Assembly (NCBI GenBank): GCA_018815245.1
Contig: JAHIXK010000010.1
Location: 124,001-188,000, forward strand
DNA length: 64,000 bases
Direction: 5' to 3'
Origin: Gammaproteobacteria bacterium
GTDB lineage: Bacteria > Pseudomonadota > Gammaproteobacteria > Burkholderiales > Burkholderiaceae_B
In this document: positions 17,719 to 26,612 of the stretch, one piece after another
How the letters are laid out: each line of letters starts with the position of its first letter
Position numbering within the stretch: the first letter of the stretch is position 1
Notes under the pieces: generated by a model
What the model was told of the DNA's origin: nothing
Databases searched by the model: none
The model's input: the letters and a program-made list of their open reading frames with translations, nothing else
Program-made: the position numbers and the translations under genes

Positions 17719-19284
17719 ATGTACTCCCCAAACCAAACACGTCCCCGCGCATCCACATGCCTGTTGATTTTGATATCCAGTTTGCTGTGCACCTTGGCCG
17801 CCTGCAACAGCGACACCCGTGCACCCAGCGTGTCGTTGAGCACAAGCGGCTCATCGCTGCCACTGAGAGACCCGATTGTTCTGTTGTTCAGCGAATCCAT
17901 GAACACCGCCAGCCTGGTGCTGGGCGGCACGCTGGCTGGTGAAACCGATGGCGGCGTGTGGTCCACCACCACCTACCCCAACGACACCCTGACCCTGACC
18001 CCGGTCAACGGCGACTGGAATGGCGGTGCCAGCCAAACGCTGACTGTAGATGCGCGCGATGTGTCTGGCAACCAGGTGCCCACAATCAATAGAACCTATC
18101 AAGCGGCGCCATTGGCATTCGACAACTTCCAGGCCGCTGAGGTGGTGATCGGGCAAACCGATTTCACGGTGACGAATAACAACACCTACAGCAATCCTGA
18201 CGCAAATACCTTGTCTGTCTCTTATGGAAACCCCGCTGTGGCGCCAGATGGCCGATTGTTCATCGGAGACTTCGTTAACGACCGGGTTCTGGCCTTCGCC
18301 CAAGTGCCCACGGTCAGTAACGCGAACGCGAGCTTCGTGCTCGGCCAACCAAACTTCACTACCACCAACCCCGGCGCAGGCCAAGGCGGCCACGACGGAC
18401 CACAGCAAGTTGTCATAAGCAATGGAAAAATGTTTGTGGTCGATTACCATCAAAGGCGCGTTGTGATTTACAACACAATACCAGCCGATGGCTCGGCCTT
18501 GCCCGATGTGGTGGTTGGTCAACCGAATTTCAACTCAATCAGCAGCGGTTGCACTGACAGCTTATTTGAATATCCAGAGACCGTCAGCGTAACCCCCGAC
18601 GGCAAACTGGTGGTTACCGATGGCGGCAACAGCCGTGTGATGATCTGGAACAGCATTCCGACCACCAACGGGCAGCCTGCGGATTTGGTGCTTGGGCAAT
18701 CGGACTTCACACATTGCGCAGCCAACGACGACAACCAGGATATGGCTTCAGACACCACTCCCACCGCGCGAACACTGAGATTCCCTGGCGGATCCTGGAC
18801 AGACGGCACGCGGCTGGCCATCCTCGACGGTGCAAACAACCGTGTGCTGATCTGGAACACTTTCCCGACCAGCAATTTTCAGCCGGCCGACCTGGTGCTG
18901 GGGCAAGGCGATTTCACACACGGAACTCTAAACGATGACAATCAAGATGGCACGGCCGATCCCACACCCACCCCCAAAACCTTGAACGGTCCTTACGCCG
19001 GTATCGACTCCAACGGCACCCAGCTGGCAGTAACCGATGCTGGCAACAACCGGGTGCTGATCTGGAACACCTTCCCGACCACGAATTTTCAGCCAGCCGA
19101 TATCGTGCTAGGACAAAGCGACTTCACGCATGGCACCGGTGCCGACGACGACCAAGACAACGTATCGGATCCAAACACATCCGCGCGCGCATTTGACTTC
19201 CCCTCCGGTGTGCTGTTCTACCGAGACAGGCTGCTGGTGACAGATGCAAGTAACTTCCGTGTACTGATTTTCCGGTCGAATTGA
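17719..19284 (+). CDS. Lipoprotein with Ig-like domain and predicted six-bladed NHL-type beta-propeller
   Basis: This 521-residue protein is not recognised by name. The start is the ATG at 17719 behind GAAGGAAAG; it gives a lipoprotein signal peptide with lipobox LAAC. An Ig-like (SbsA/Big_5-type) domain spans about residues 30-125, with LRDPIVLLFSESMN and TLTLTPVNGDWNGG. Then six repeats of about 55-70 residues each begin with VLGQxDFT and end with NNRVLIWNTFPT or a variant, which predicts a six-bladed propeller. Repeats 4-6 carry acidic loops (NDDNQDG, DDDQD) that look like calcium-binding inserts. It is probably anchored in the outer membrane or at the cell surface. The neighbours give no direct clue to its role; binding or scaffolding is likely. 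Confidence 0.75.
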   Translation: MYSPNQTRPRASTCLLILISSLLCTLAACNSDTRAPSVSLSTSGSSLPLRDPIVLLFSESMNTASLVLGGTLAGETDGGVWSTTTYPNDTLTLTPVNGDWNGGASQTLTVDARDVSGNQVPTINRTYQAAPLAFDNFQAAEVVIGQTDFTVTNNNTYSNPDANTLSVSYGNPAVAPDGRLFIGDFVNDRVLAFAQVPTVSNANASFVLGQPNFTTTNPGAGQGGHDGPQQVVISNGKMFVVDYHQRRVVIYNTIPADGSALPDVVVGQPNFNSISSGCTDSLFEYPETVSVTPDGKLVVTDGGNSRVMIWNSIPTTNGQPADLVLGQSDFTHCAANDDNQDMASDTTPTARTLRFPGGSWTDGTRLAILDGANNRVLIWNTFPTSNFQPADLVLGQGDFTHGTLNDDNQDGTADPTPTPKTLNGPYAGIDSNGTQLAVTDAGNNRVLIWNTFPTTNFQPADIVLGQSDFTHGTGADDDQDNVSDPNTSARAFDFPSGVLFYRDRLLVTDASNFRVLIFRSN

Positions 19285-19335
19285 CTGGACCAGAACTGTG
19301 TTCAAGGCATCAATCAGCGCGGCATCGCGCCCAAC

Positions 19336-19373
19336 ACACTTCGACTGTCCGCCTTGGCGAACAGTCGAAGTGT
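19336..19373 (+). terminator. Strong hairpin after the propeller lipoprotein gene
   Basis: A perfect 13-bp inverted repeat (19336-19348 with 19361-19373) has inner CGCC/GGCG arms that can extend it. It lies about 50 bp past the lipoprotein stop. No proper T run follows, so it may act as a weak terminator or an mRNA 3'-end stabiliser. Confidence 0.5.
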
Positions 19374-19537
19374 CTAAAATCAGATCGAGACGGGTTTGCT
19401 GGGGGCTTACCCATCCATCAACGTTTTCTCGTTCTTGAAACTCTCCAGGATCACAGTGAGCATCCGGATGGGGTGCGCCATACAACCATAGCCCAACGTA
19501 GAACTGGTGCAAATGGTAATTCTTACAGCCCAGATGC

Positions 19538-19555
19538 GCCAACCTGCTGGTTGGC
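19538..19555. repeat. Short perfect hairpin GCCAACC-TGCT-GGTTGGC
   Basis: A perfect 7-bp stem with a four-base loop lies in the gap before the alkB fusion. There is no T run on either strand, so its role is unclear. Confidence 0.4.
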
Positions 19556-19663
19556 CGGACTCTTACGCTGGACAGGACGCACGCCTTATCAACAAGTGCT
19601 GTAAAAAAAATCGAACACTTAAAATCAATAAGTCATTCTTCATTTCTGCCAATTTGGCGAAAA

Positions 19664-19725
19664 ATAACCCCTTTTTGTCTGTTGCAACTCTTTGCAGAAA
19701 ATGACCCCCTCCGCATAATGACCCC
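19664..19725 (+). promoter_or_regulatory. Direct repeats upstream of the alkB fusion, candidate activator sites
   Basis: ATGACCCC occurs at 19701-19708 and again at 19718-19725 (17-bp period), and a near copy, ATAACCCC, at 19664-19671. Direct repeats in an A/T-rich promoter region are what AraC-type activators bind, and an AraC gene ends this gene cluster (25511). No clean -35/-10 pair could be fixed downstream, which would fit an activator-dependent promoter. Confidence 0.35.
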
Positions 19726-19776
19726 AATTGGCTTGTTACCATTTTTTTACATTACAACAATTACTTGGAGGCAGAC

Positions 19777-22047
19777 ATGTTTGGTTTTCTAAACAAAGGC
19801 GCAACTCACGAAGCCCGTATCAACGGCAAATCCATCCATGTTGAAGCAGACGAAACACTACTTCTAGCCGCTTTGCGTCAAAACGTAGAAATACCTAATA
19901 TTTGCCGGGTTGGGGGGTGTGGTTCCTGCAAATGCAAGCTAAAGGGCGGCAAAGTTCACGAGTTGACAGAGAGTGCATACCTGCTGTCTGAAGAAGAGAT
20001 TGCTGAAGGCTACATTCTGGCCTGCCAGAGCCGTTTGAAGTCAGACATTGATGTGGAGATGGACGAAAGCGCTGCGATTACCTCTGCGCCAGTAACTGGA
20101 GGGATCGTGGGGCGTGAGTTTTTGACTCACGATATCGTGCGGGTTGACGTGCAACTTGATCAACCCATCAATTATAAGGCGGGCCAATTCGCTGAGTTGA
20201 CACTGGATTCTGCCAAAGACGCACCCCGGAGCTATTCATTTTCAAATGCACCGGACAAACAAGGCCGGGTCAGCTTCACCATTCGCCGAGTGCCCGGTGG
20301 CCGGTTTTCAACTTATGTGTTCGATAACTATGTCGAAGGGGAAACATTAACCGTCCGAGGCCCGGGTGGAGACTTCTGGCTACGTGAAGGCAAGGAAAAG
20401 GTTGTGTTTATTTCCGGTGGCAGTGGCTTGGCTCCAATGCTAGGAATGCTTGAGGAGATGGAGCGCAAAGGCGATCGACGTCCGGTCACGCTGATGTTCG
20501 GTGCACGCACAGAGCAAGATCTATACGAACTAAAACGTCTTGAAGCTTATGCAAACAATTGGCCTGAATTTCGGTTTGTACCCATCCTCAGTGAAGATGA
20601 TTCCAATCACGACTGGAATGGTTTGCGTGGTTTGGTGACGGATCATATTCGTAGGGAAGCTGCTGGTGCGACACAAGCCTACTTATGCGGCCCACCTCAA
20701 ATGATTGATGCTGCGATCAAGGAACTAAAAGAGAACAACATTGCCGCGCAAGGTATTCATGCCGATCGCTTTGTTGTTCGAGAAGTTAAGAACACTGGCT
20801 TTTATGGGGCGGTTGGTTTGCCCACGGTTGAGAGAACACCGGCGACCATCGGTGATTATCTGAAGTTCATGATGTTTCATTTGATGGGGGTAATCGCAGT
20901 ATTCGCTTATTTGGCAGGCGGCGCGTGGATCTCTGCAGGTTTTGCAAGCTTTTTGGGCTTCTATGTTTTGGGTGACATGTTGACAGGCGACGACAAAGTG
21001 ACGCCAGAGTACCGAAAGCCCTGGATTCTGACCGTTCAGTTGTGGTTGGCTTTGCCACTCCTCTTGTTTATCGGTTTCTGCTTTATGTGGACGATGTCGA
21101 CCGGAGATCCGCTGGGACTGGGTACCTTTGTCATGAATCTGACCGGTTACGATGTCTTTGCGGCGCGAGAAGCTACCTCGTCTGTACACCGCTATTTTTC
21201 AGGAATTATTTACTACGGCTATCTGATTGGAATCATGGGAACCGTGGTTGCTCACGAATTGACTCACCGAACCTGGGATCCCATTTCCTTGTGGGTTGGT
21301 CGTTGGCTGCTGGCGTTTAGTTATGACGTAGGCTTTGCCATTGAGCATGTGTATGGTCATCACCGTTATGTGTCAACTGAACACGATCCGGCGACAGCAC
21401 CTCGTGGCCGCAATGTATATCTCCATGTATTGATCTCAACAATCAAGGGAAATATCAGTGCTGCGAAGATTGAAGCAGAGCGCCTGAACAAAAAGGGGCT
21501 ACCTGTTCTGTCTCATCACAATGCTTACATACGGGGTCTGCTTATGAGTGTGGTGTTGAATGTGGCAGCCTTTTCGGTAGCTGGCTGGACAGGTGCGCTG
21601 TGCTTCACCTTGGCGGCTTTGTTCGGTAAATCCTTACTTGAAATAGTAAATTACATGGAACACTACGGCATGGTGCGTTTGCCTGAGCAGCCAGTGCAGC
21701 CACGCCACTCCTGGAACACAAACCGTCGCATGACGTCGTGGGGCATGTTCAACCTGAGTCGTCATTCGCACCACCATGCACAAGGCGAAGTGCCCTATCA
21801 GAACTTGATGCCACTGCCTGATGCGCCTGTGATGATCGGTGGATACCTGACCACAATTTTCCTGACGCTTTGCCCACCCCTTTGGCACAAGCTCATGACG
21901 CCAAAACTGGTTGAGTGGGACCGTCACTTTGCTTCTCCAGAGGAACGAATCCTGGCTCTTCGTGCCAATCAGCGAAGCGGAATTAAAGAGTTGGTCAGCT
22001 ATGACCCCCGTCAATGGTCTCTGAGTTCGATCAAGTCTTCGACTTGA
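19777..22047 (+). CDS. [2Fe-2S] ferredoxin - FAD/NAD(P)H reductase - AlkB-type alkane hydroxylase fusion
   Basis: This is a 756-residue, three-part enzyme. Residues 1-95 form a plant-type ferredoxin with cluster Cys C43, C48, C51 and C83. About 100-335 is a ferredoxin-NADP reductase-like module (RSYSFSNAP for FAD, SGGSGLAPMLGMLEEM and CGPPQM for NAD(P)H). About 355-756 is a membrane di-iron hydroxylase with several TM helices and the AlkB histidine boxes HELTHR (493-498), EHVYGHHR (523-530), NYMEHYG and SRHSHHHA (H663). It would thus carry electrons from NAD(P)H to the di-iron site in one chain, replacing separate rubredoxin and reductase. The ATG at 19777 behind TTGGAGG is preferred to an upstream TTG. 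The downstream alcohol and aldehyde dehydrogenases support hydroxylation of an alkane-like substrate; the exact substrate is unknown. Confidence 0.9.
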   Translation: MFGFLNKGATHEARINGKSIHVEADETLLLAALRQNVEIPNICRVGGCGSCKCKLKGGKVHELTESAYLLSEEEIAEGYILACQSRLKSDIDVEMDESAAITSAPVTGGIVGREFLTHDIVRVDVQLDQPINYKAGQFAELTLDSAKDAPRSYSFSNAPDKQGRVSFTIRRVPGGRFSTYVFDNYVEGETLTVRGPGGDFWLREGKEKVVFISGGSGLAPMLGMLEEMERKGDRRPVTLMFGARTEQDLYELKRLEAYANNWPEFRFVPILSEDDSNHDWNGLRGLVTDHIRREAAGATQAYLCGPPQMIDAAIKELKENNIAAQGIHADRFVVREVKNTGFYGAVGLPTVERTPATIGDYLKFMMFHLMGVIAVFAYLAGGAWISAGFASFLGFYVLGDMLTGDDKVTPEYRKPWILTVQLWLALPLLLFIGFCFMWTMSTGDPLGLGTFVMNLTGYDVFAAREATSSVHRYFSGIIYYGYLIGIMGTVVAHELTHRTWDPISLWVGRWLLAFSYDVGFAIEHVYGHHRYVSTEHDPATAPRGRNVYLHVLISTIKGNISAAKIEAERLNKKGLPVLSHHNAYIRGLLMSVVLNVAAFSVAGWTGALCFTLAALFGKSLLEIVNYMEHYGMVRLPEQPVQPRHSWNTNRRMTSWGMFNLSRHSHHHAQGEVPYQNLMPLPDAPVMIGGYLTTIFLTLCPPLWHKLMTPKLVEWDRHFASPEERILALRANQRSGIKELVSYDPRQWSLSSIKSST

Positions 22048-22079
22048 GAGAACGACAGATTTTTAGCTAGGAGATCATT

Positions 22080-23756
22080 ATGGAATTCGATTTTGTGGTC
22101 GTAGGTGGCGGATCCTCTGGAGCTACTTTGGCGGCCCGCTTAAGTGAAGACTCTTCAGTAACAGTCTGCTTGCTTGAGGCCGGTGGTCGTGGAGACAGTC
22201 CGTTGATTCGAACACCCGCTGCTATGGTTGCGATGGTTCCCGGTCACGGAAAACTGAACAACTGGGCTTTTAATACGGTGCCTCAGCCAGGTTTAAATGG
22301 ACGCATTGGTTACCAGCCTCGTGGCAAGGCATTGGGTGGTTCTTCCGCGATTAATGCCATGTTATACGTCCGCGGACAAAGACAAGACTACGATGGTTGG
22401 GCAAACCTGGGTTGTGATGGCTGGGACTGGGACAGTGTGTTGCCTTACTTTAAAAAGGCAGAAAACAACGAGCGCGGTGCTGATCCGTTTCACGGAGCGG
22501 ACGGACCACTTCATGTGTCGAATCAGAACAGCCCACGGCCCGTGACTAAGGCATTTATTGAGGCAGCAAAAGCCTGGGGGCTACCCGAGCGGCAAGACTT
22601 TAATACAGGTGACAATGCTGGGGCGGGGCTGTATCAAGTGACCCAGTTTCATGACTCAGACAAGCACGGGGAGCGTTGCTCAACTGCAGCCGCCTACCTG
22701 CATCCCATCATGGACAAGCGGTTAAACCTGACTGTGTTTACAAATGTCCGGGCCTCTCGCATTCTTTTTGACAACAAGCGCGCACTGGGTGTGTTTTATC
22801 GCAATGGTGACAGGGAAGTTCTGGTTAAAGCCCGTCGCGAGGTAATTGTTTCCGCAGGTGCATTTGGTTCACCCCAACTCTTGCAATTGTCGGGAGTGGG
22901 CCGGTCACAAGACATCACGCCTTATGGCATTGGAATGGTGCACGAGTTAGCCGGTGTTGGGCAAAACATGCAAGACCACCTGGACTTCACATTGGCGTAC
23001 AAGTCACTCGATACTGACAACTTTGGATTAGGTTTTGCGGGAGCAGTGGGCTTACTCAAACATCTGGTTCTGTGGCGCCGCAACGGCACGGGTATGTTGT
23101 CTTCACCCTTTGCTGAAGGGGCGGCCTTTCTTAAGTCATCCAGTTCAATTGATCGTGCAGATTTACAATTGCATTTTGTAATTTCTGTGGTTGAAGACCA
23201 CGCGCGCAAACTGCATTCGGGCTATGGCTTTTCTTGCCATGTGTGTACTCTGCGTCCGTACTCTCGCGGGGAGATTTTCTTGCAATCGGCGGATCCTTTG
23301 GATGCACCAGGGATCGATCCAAAGTTCTTGTCGGACCCAAGGGATCTGGAAACTTTAATCAAGGGTGCAAAAATCACCCGTGAAATTTTGATGCAAACAC
23401 CATTAGAGAAGTATCGGTACAAAGAGCTTTTCGGCGTACATGACGGTATGAGTGATGCGCAATGGGAGGCGAATATTCGCGCCAGAGCGGACACCATCTA
23501 TCACCCCGTAGGAACTTGTAAAATGGGAACCGACCCGATGGCGGTTGTGGATACAGAACTACGCGTGCATGGACTGCAGGGATTGCGGGTAGTAGACGCG
23601 AGCATCATGCCAACACTGGTTTCTGGTAATACCAATGCGCCTTCAATCATGATCGCCGAGAAAGCGGCAGACCTGATTCTTGGTAAAAAACGAACCACCA
23701 AAACAGGCACAGGCTTGCAGAAAAGTGAGACAGGAAAGGAGATGAGTCATGTCTGA
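22080..23756 (+). CDS. GMC-family FAD alcohol dehydrogenase (AlkJ-like)
   Basis: This 558-residue GMC oxidoreductase has the N-terminal FAD dinucleotide fold [17 protein letters not shown] and LLEAGG, the GMC signature around [18 protein letters not shown], and the C-terminal catalytic region [10 protein letters not shown] with [14 protein letters not shown]. AlkJ-type members oxidise medium-chain alcohols to aldehydes and feed electrons to the quinone pool. It lies 32 bp after the hydroxylase behind AGGAG, so it is probably the second step of the pathway. Choline dehydrogenase-like members share the fold; context favours an aliphatic alcohol. Confidence 0.9.
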   Translation: MEFDFVVVGGGSSGATLAARLSEDSSVTVCLLEAGGRGDSPLIRTPAAMVAMVPGHGKLNNWAFNTVPQPGLNGRIGYQPRGKALGGSSAINAMLYVRGQRQDYDGWANLGCDGWDWDSVLPYFKKAENNERGADPFHGADGPLHVSNQNSPRPVTKAFIEAAKAWGLPERQDFNTGDNAGAGLYQVTQFHDSDKHGERCSTAAAYLHPIMDKRLNLTVFTNVRASRILFDNKRALGVFYRNGDREVLVKARREVIVSAGAFGSPQLLQLSGVGRSQDITPYGIGMVHELAGVGQNMQDHLDFTLAYKSLDTDNFGLGFAGAVGLLKHLVLWRRNGTGMLSSPFAEGAAFLKSSSSIDRADLQLHFVISVVEDHARKLHSGYGFSCHVCTLRPYSRGEIFLQSADPLDAPGIDPKFLSDPRDLETLIKGAKITREILMQTPLEKYRYKELFGVHDGMSDAQWEANIRARADTIYHPVGTCKMGTDPMAVVDTELRVHGLQGLRVVDASIMPTLVSGNTNAPSIMIAEKAADLILGKKRTTKTGTGLQKSETGKEMSHV

Positions 23757-25527
23757 TTCATTGGCAAAATTATCGCCAGAACAGTTAACTGTTCAAAATT
23801 TAATACACAGTGGGGAGGCTGTGTCTGAAGAGATCCGACTCTGTGACGAGGCATTGTTGGTTCTTGATGAGGGCAAACACGAGTGGGCTCGTACCAGTTG
23901 CGCTGATCGTATCGTCATTCTTCAGCAAATCAAGACTACACTTCTTCAACAATCTGAGGGTTGGGCTGAAATTGCAGCACGTCGCAAGCGTTTACCTGCA
24001 CAATCTACGCTGACTGGTGAGGAATGGTTTGCGGGCCCCTTGCCTGTAATGGCCACCTGCAATGGCCTTATTGAAACACTCTCCAACATGGAGAACAAGG
24101 CGTTTCTGGCGCAGCTGCCCCATCGCCGTGTTGCAAAAGGTCAACTTGCGTTGCAAGTGTTTCCGCACACGCTTTGGGACAGGCTGCTTTTGTCCGGTGT
24201 TAAGGCAGAAGTCTGGATGCAGCGCGGCGTAAGTGAAATTTCCATCGAAGCCGCTTCTGCCTATGATCCACCTGCCAGTGAAAGATTTGGCAAATTAGCC
24301 CTGGTCCTAGGGGCTGGTAATGTGTCAGCGATTAGTCCATTGGATGCATTCCACAAACTCTTCGTTGAAAACGAAGTGGTGTTGCTTAAACTCAACCCGG
24401 TCAATGATTATCTTTTTGATTATTTGAAAGCTGCGCTCAAGCCATTGATTGATCGCAACGCACTTCGAATTGTGCGAGGCGGAGGTCGGGTAGGAGCATA
24501 TTTGGCAGAACATCCCTTGGTGGAGAGCATTCACATTACTGGAGCAGCGGCCACGCATGACCTGATCGTATGGGGTGTTGGGACTGACACAAACGCACAC
24601 AAAAAAACCGGCAAACCACGCAATACCCGGCGGATTACCTCCGAGCTAGGTGCGGTTTGCCCGACCATTGTCGTTCCTGGTCCATGGACAAAAGCAGACA
24701 TTCGCTTTCAGGCTGAGCAGATTGCAACTCAAAAAATGCAAAATTCCGGTTACAACTGCGTGGCCATGCAAACGCTCATACTGCCTGAAGCGTGGGAAGG
24801 AACGGAAGCGTTACTTAGAGAGCTAAAGGCTGTCATAGCCTCCCATGGTCAACGGGAGCGATATTATCCGGGCAGTCAGCAGCGTGGCGCTGATTTTCGA
24901 GCGCATGGCGGCATTGAAGCTTTTGATCAATCTGGAAATCTTGCCTGTTTGGTGGCGGACTTTGATCAGGACGATTCTGATTGGCTGGCCAACAATGAAG
25001 TTTTTGCCCCTGCCTTTACGATCAAATATTTGCCTGAAGAAAATCCAAGAACCTATCTGACATCCGCCATTGATTTCGCCAATGAAAAGTTACACGGTAC
25101 TTTGGGGGCAAACATCGTGATTCACCCTGTAACCATTAAAAAAATGGGGCATGACAAGTTCGAATCGCTTCTGGGGCAGCTCCGGTACGGCACCATTGCG
25201 ATTAACACGTGGACCGGATTGGCCTTTCTTCTCAACACCTGTCCTTGGGGTGGTTTTCCCGGAGCCAGCTTGAGAGAACCCGGATCAGGAATTGGTACGG
25301 TTCACAACACCTGGATGCTCGAGCGAACCGAAAAAACGGTGGTGCAAGCACCCTGGCGACCTTTTCCGAGAAATTTGTTGTCCTTGAATTTTAGCTTGTT
25401 GCCGCGACCCCCTTGGTTTATCACAAACCGAAAACAACACATCCTGGGACGTTTGCTTACCTATTTTCAGTACTATCCTTCAATCAGGAAGCTACCGGGA
25501 GTTTTCATCAATGCGCTCAAAGGTTAA
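23749..25527 (+). CDS. Divergent aldehyde dehydrogenase-superfamily protein
   Basis: This 592-residue protein is longer than the usual ~490-residue aldehyde dehydrogenase. The core is recognisable: the cofactor region [20 protein letters not shown], the acidic residue in [10 protein letters not shown], the candidate nucleophile Cys in [10 protein letters not shown], and a C-terminal NTWTGLAFL...PWGGFPG stretch. An extra N-terminal ~100 residues and a C-terminal basic, aromatic tail are unusual and may mediate membrane association. It overlaps the GMC gene by 8 bp (AGGAG site inside the GMC end), so it is translationally coupled and likely oxidises the aldehyde made there. The reaction, acid or acyl product, is inferred. 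Confidence 0.8.
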   Translation: MSDSLAKLSPEQLTVQNLIHSGEAVSEEIRLCDEALLVLDEGKHEWARTSCADRIVILQQIKTTLLQQSEGWAEIAARRKRLPAQSTLTGEEWFAGPLPVMATCNGLIETLSNMENKAFLAQLPHRRVAKGQLALQVFPHTLWDRLLLSGVKAEVWMQRGVSEISIEAASAYDPPASERFGKLALVLGAGNVSAISPLDAFHKLFVENEVVLLKLNPVNDYLFDYLKAALKPLIDRNALRIVRGGGRVGAYLAEHPLVESIHITGAAATHDLIVWGVGTDTNAHKKTGKPRNTRRITSELGAVCPTIVVPGPWTKADIRFQAEQIATQKMQNSGYNCVAMQTLILPEAWEGTEALLRELKAVIASHGQRERYYPGSQQRGADFRAHGGIEAFDQSGNLACLVADFDQDDSDWLANNEVFAPAFTIKYLPEENPRTYLTSAIDFANEKLHGTLGANIVIHPVTIKKMGHDKFESLLGQLRYGTIAINTWTGLAFLLNTCPWGGFPGASLREPGSGIGTVHNTWMLERTEKTVVQAPWRPFPRNLLSLNFSLLPRPPWFITNRKQHILGRLLTYFQYYPSIRKLPGVFINALKG

Positions 25528-26536
25528 AAAACTGCCTACCTCGAATGACTTGGGAAATACCGTAATTCATTACATGCCACAGATCGCCGAGCAACTGAGC
25601 ATCAAAGGACTGGATGTGGTTGGTTGGCTTGCAGGTGTAGGGCTGGATGAAACCTGTCTGACCAAACCCGGTTATGAAGTGCCCGTTTCAACCTATGGTG
25701 CACTGCTGGAGAGAGCCATTGAGTTGACGGGAGACAGTGGGTTTGGTTTGAAATTGGGGTGTGATCTTGCGCCAAGCGCCCATGGTAACGTGGGTTTGGC
25801 CGCGTTGGCTGCAAACACGATACAAGACTCGATGCAAATCATTGAAACGTACGTCCCGTTGCGCACGTCATTGCTGTCCATTCGGTCAGAAACAGTCAAC
25901 GACACATTTCGTGTGGTGTTTGAGCCGATGCCAGGACTCGGAGATGTTGGCAATGTCGTTGCTGAAATTGCATTGGGGACTGTCAAAAATGTGATTGATG
26001 CCACAGTGGCGAACGATAGTCCGTGTCAATGTGTTTTATTTTCGATGCCTGAACCTGCACATGCAGCCCTTGCCCGGGAATTGTTAGGTTGCGAAGTGCT
26101 TTACGGGCAATCGTGGACAGGCATGTCCTTCAATTATTCGGAGGTACTAAGTCCTTTGAGTCATCGCGATGCGCTCGTCATGTCCGAAGCATTGTCGATT
26201 TGTCGGCGCGAGTTGGAACGCCTCGAATCGAGCCATTCAATTGTGGCGCGTCTTGAAAGGTTGTTGCTGGAAAGTAAACAAGGAGGGTTTCCAAATCAAA
26301 ATGATTGTGCCCAGGTGTTGAATTTGACTCCTCGTACATTTCACCGGAGGCTTCAGGAGAACGGAACCTCGTATCGGGATGTACTGAACAATGTGCGCCG
26401 TCGCCTTGCCCACGAGTACCTTAAGATGATGCATTTGGGAGTGAAGGAAACCGCCTACCTATTGGGCTATGGAGACATCGCAAATTTTAGGAGGGCATTC
26501 ACCCGCTGGTATGGCTTTCCACCATCCAAATTGTAA
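25511..26536 (+). CDS. AraC-family regulator with N-terminal Arabinose_bd-type domain
   Basis: This 341-residue regulator has an N-terminal ligand domain of the OruR/ArgR-like class (GDSGFGLKLGCDLAPSAHGNVGLAALAANT). The C-terminal double helix-turn-helix contains LNLTPRTFHRRLQENGTSYRDVL and the second helix pair AYLLGYGDIANFRRAFTRWYG. It overlaps the aldehyde dehydrogenase end by 17 bp and closes the alk-type operon, so it probably activates that operon in response to substrate. The direct repeats at 19664-19725 are possible sites. Confidence 0.9.
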   Translation: MRSKVKKLPTSNDLGNTVIHYMPQIAEQLSIKGLDVVGWLAGVGLDETCLTKPGYEVPVSTYGALLERAIELTGDSGFGLKLGCDLAPSAHGNVGLAALAANTIQDSMQIIETYVPLRTSLLSIRSETVNDTFRVVFEPMPGLGDVGNVVAEIALGTVKNVIDATVANDSPCQCVLFSMPEPAHAALARELLGCEVLYGQSWTGMSFNYSEVLSPLSHRDALVMSEALSICRRELERLESSHSIVARLERLLLESKQGGFPNQNDCAQVLNLTPRTFHRRLQENGTSYRDVLNNVRRRLAHEYLKMMHLGVKETAYLLGYGDIANFRRAFTRWYGFPPSKL

Positions 26537-26612
26537 GAATCCGTTACTCCTAGGACTGACAAGCAACTGCAAATGCGTAAGCCCCGGGTTATACCCCCAG
26601 CGGTTTGCCGAC

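Larger units (their letters stand above)
19285..19776. other. Non-coding or eroded stretch before the alkB fusion gene
   Basis: No convincing gene occupies this roughly 490-bp gap. It holds two strong hairpins (19336-19373 and 19538-19555) and, towards the alkB gene, an A/T-rich segment with direct repeats of ATGACCCC. On the minus strand an open frame up to 19542 reads somewhat protein-like over about 90 residues but runs on through the lipoprotein gene in antisense, so it is at best a decayed remnant. Confidence 0.45.

Noticed and set aside
17526-17972. 148-residue minus-strand frame after the cupin gene
   Set aside because: It overlaps the start and signal peptide of the propeller lipoprotein in antisense, with no recognised domain and no good start; the lipobox and ribosome site on the plus strand are stronger.
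19108-19542. 144-residue minus-strand frame that reads partly protein-like
   Set aside because: Half of it is antisense to the lipoprotein gene and it spans the strong hairpin; it has no recognised motif. A decayed gene cannot be excluded but is not supported.
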